Origin: Shinisaurus crocodilurus
Taxonomy: Eukaryota > Chordata > Lepidosauria > Squamata > Shinisauridae
Assembly: GCA_021292165.1 (NCBI GenBank)
Contig: CM037878.1
Coordinates: 13,884,471 to 13,948,470, forward strand
Direction: 5' to 3'
Length of the DNA stretch: 64,000 bases
Shown: piece after piece, positions 62,836 through 64,000 of the stretch
Layout of the letters: each line of letters opens with the position of its first letter
How positions within the stretch are numbered: position 1 is the first letter of the stretch
The notes under the pieces: model-generated
What the model saw: only the letters and a program-made list of their open reading frames with translations
Databases searched by the model: none
Told to the model about the DNA's origin: nothing
Program-made: the position numbers and the translations under genes

Positions 62836-64000
62836 CATAAGAACACAAGAAGAGCCCTGCTGGATCAGACCAAGGGTCCATCTAGTCCATCATTCTGTTC
62901 ACACAGTGGCCAACCAGCTGCCCACAGGATCCCACAAGCAGGACATGAGTGCAACAGCACCCTCCCACCCATGTTCCCCAGCAACTGGTGCTCATAGGCA
63001 TACTGCCTCTGATACCGGAGGTAATATGTAGCCATCAGGATTCAGGACTAGAAGCCATTGATAGCCTTATCCTTGATTAATGTGTCTAATCCCCTTTTAA
63101 AGCCATCCAAATGGGTGGCCATCACCTTGTAGTCGCAAATTCCATAGTGTAACTATGTTCCATGTGCAGAAGTCCTTCCTTTCATCTGTCCTGAATCTCC
63201 ACCCAGTCAGCTTCATGGGATGACCCCCCTGGGTTCTAGGATTATGAGAGGAGAAAAATGTCTCCCTATCCACTTTCTCCACACCATGCCTAATTTTGTA
63301 CACCTCTATCATGTCTCCCCGTATGCACCTTTTTTCTAAGCTAAACAATTCCAGATGTTGTAATCTTTTCTCATAGGGGACAACTCCCCGATCATTTTAG
63401 AGAACAATCCTATAGCATGTTTAGACAGAAAATAAGGCCTACAAGTCCCAGCATTCCCCAGCCAGCCATGCTGGTTAGGGAATGTTGACAGTTGTGGAAC
63501 TTTTTTCTGTCTAAACGTGCGTAGGATTGCACCCTTAGTTGCCCTTTTCTGCCCTTTTCCCAACTCTACAATAACCTTTTTGGGTGCGGTGAGCGATGAC
63601 CAGAACTGCACACAGTATTCAAAGTGTGGTTGATAGAATTGTATAAGGGGAGTATGATCTTGACAGTTTTATTTTCAATTCCTTTTCTAATTCTGCCCAA
63701 CATGGAATTTGCCTTTGGGGCAGCAGCTGCACACTGGGTCAACATCTTCATCGAGCTGTCCACCACAACCCCAAGATCTCTTTCTTGGTCAGTCACCGCT
63801 AGCTCAGATCCCATCAGCTTATACTTGAAGCTGGGATTTTTTGCCCCAATGTGCATCACTTTACACTTGCTTACAGTACACTGAACTGCATTTTCCATTT
63901 TGATGCCCATTCTCCCAGTTTGGAGTGATCCTTTCGGAGCTGCTTGCAATCCCTTTTTTGTTTTAACCACACTACATAATTTGGTGTGTGCAAACTTAGC
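62836..64000 (-). mobile_element. CR1 LINE, antisense, running off the window end
   Basis: It starts with the CR1 3' end complement ('agaagagccctgctggatca'). The minus-strand frames 63097-63348 ('IRGDMIEVYKIRHGVEKVDR', 'NPRTQGGHPMKLTGWRFRTD') and 63566-63970 ('AVTDQERDLGVVVDSSMKML', 'KANSMLGRIRKGIENKTVKI') are close to the copy at 49-50.9 kb. It is interrupted by a MITE at 63400-63534. The rest of the RT would lie beyond position 64000. Confidence 0.92.
63400..63534. mobile_element. Harbinger-like palindromic MITE in the CR1
   Basis: It has a left arm 'caatcctatagcatgtttag', a core 'ctacaagtcccagcattccc' and a right arm ending 'gtaggattgcaccc'. It is flanked by TTA on both sides (63397-63399 and 63535-63537), and the CR1 reads on across it once one TTA is dropped. 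This is the cleanest target duplication for this family in the window and supports a 3-bp TWA preference. Confidence 0.88.

Overview
The window looks like nuclear intergenic or deep intronic DNA from a reptile, most likely a squamate (lizard or snake). The evidence is the repeat mix: CR1 LINEs of several subfamilies, L2-type LINE 3' ends with (AATA)n or (AAT)n tails, a young L1, MIR-like CORE-SINEs, SINEs built from 5S rRNA and tRNA, and many palindromic hAT-type and Harbinger-like MITEs, all among abundant microsatellites. Every assignment was made by reading; no database search was run. I found no intact cellular protein-coding gene. Open frames with recognisable protein similarity all belong to transposable elements: CR1/L2/L1/other LINE reverse transcriptases, a hAT transposase C-terminus and a SCAN-like retroelement gag.

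Layout. 0-10 kb: mostly anonymous sequence with scattered MITEs and SINE/LINE tails. 10-12 kb: a 998-bp hAT element with a perfect 8-bp target-site duplication (TSD). 12-17 kb: MITE, microsatellites and anonymous DNA. 17-18.1 kb: a CR1 inserted into a DNA-transposon copy. 20-22.4 kb: a decayed SCAN-like gag broken by an antisense LTR-like block and a MITE. 22.5-25.2 kb: a stack of nested CR1 and SINE copies. 25.9-27.2 kb: a solo LTR inside a CR1-like fragment, itself hit by a GC-rich hAT MITE. 27.6-32 kb: a roughly 4-kb decayed antisense LINE with an endonuclease-like region and a readable YADD motif. 32-48 kb: MITEs, 5S/tRNA SINEs and DNA-element copies. 49-50.9 kb: a CR1 RT region interrupted by an L2 end. 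52.8-54.2 kb: a CpG-rich block containing a young 5'-truncated L1. 55.4-56.5 kb: a palindromic element hosting a LINE end. 59-61 kb: two more hAT MITEs and a 5S+tRNA fusion. 62.8-64 kb: an antisense CR1 running off the window, interrupted by a MITE.

There is no operon-like or pathway organisation. The clearest result is transposon archaeology: TSDs can be read directly for many insertions, so relative ages can be ordered. The most notable signal is a family of palindromic MITEs whose arms carry a match to the ZNF143/THAP11 (STAF/Ronin) motif in inverted pairs. The same core also occurs inside a second MITE family with different termini. Several low-repeat, AT-balanced blocks (about 18.5, 35.5, 57.3, 59.8 and 61.5 kb) could be conserved non-coding elements, and the 53.2-53.6 kb CpG-rich block could be a promoter. 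Both ideas need comparative data.
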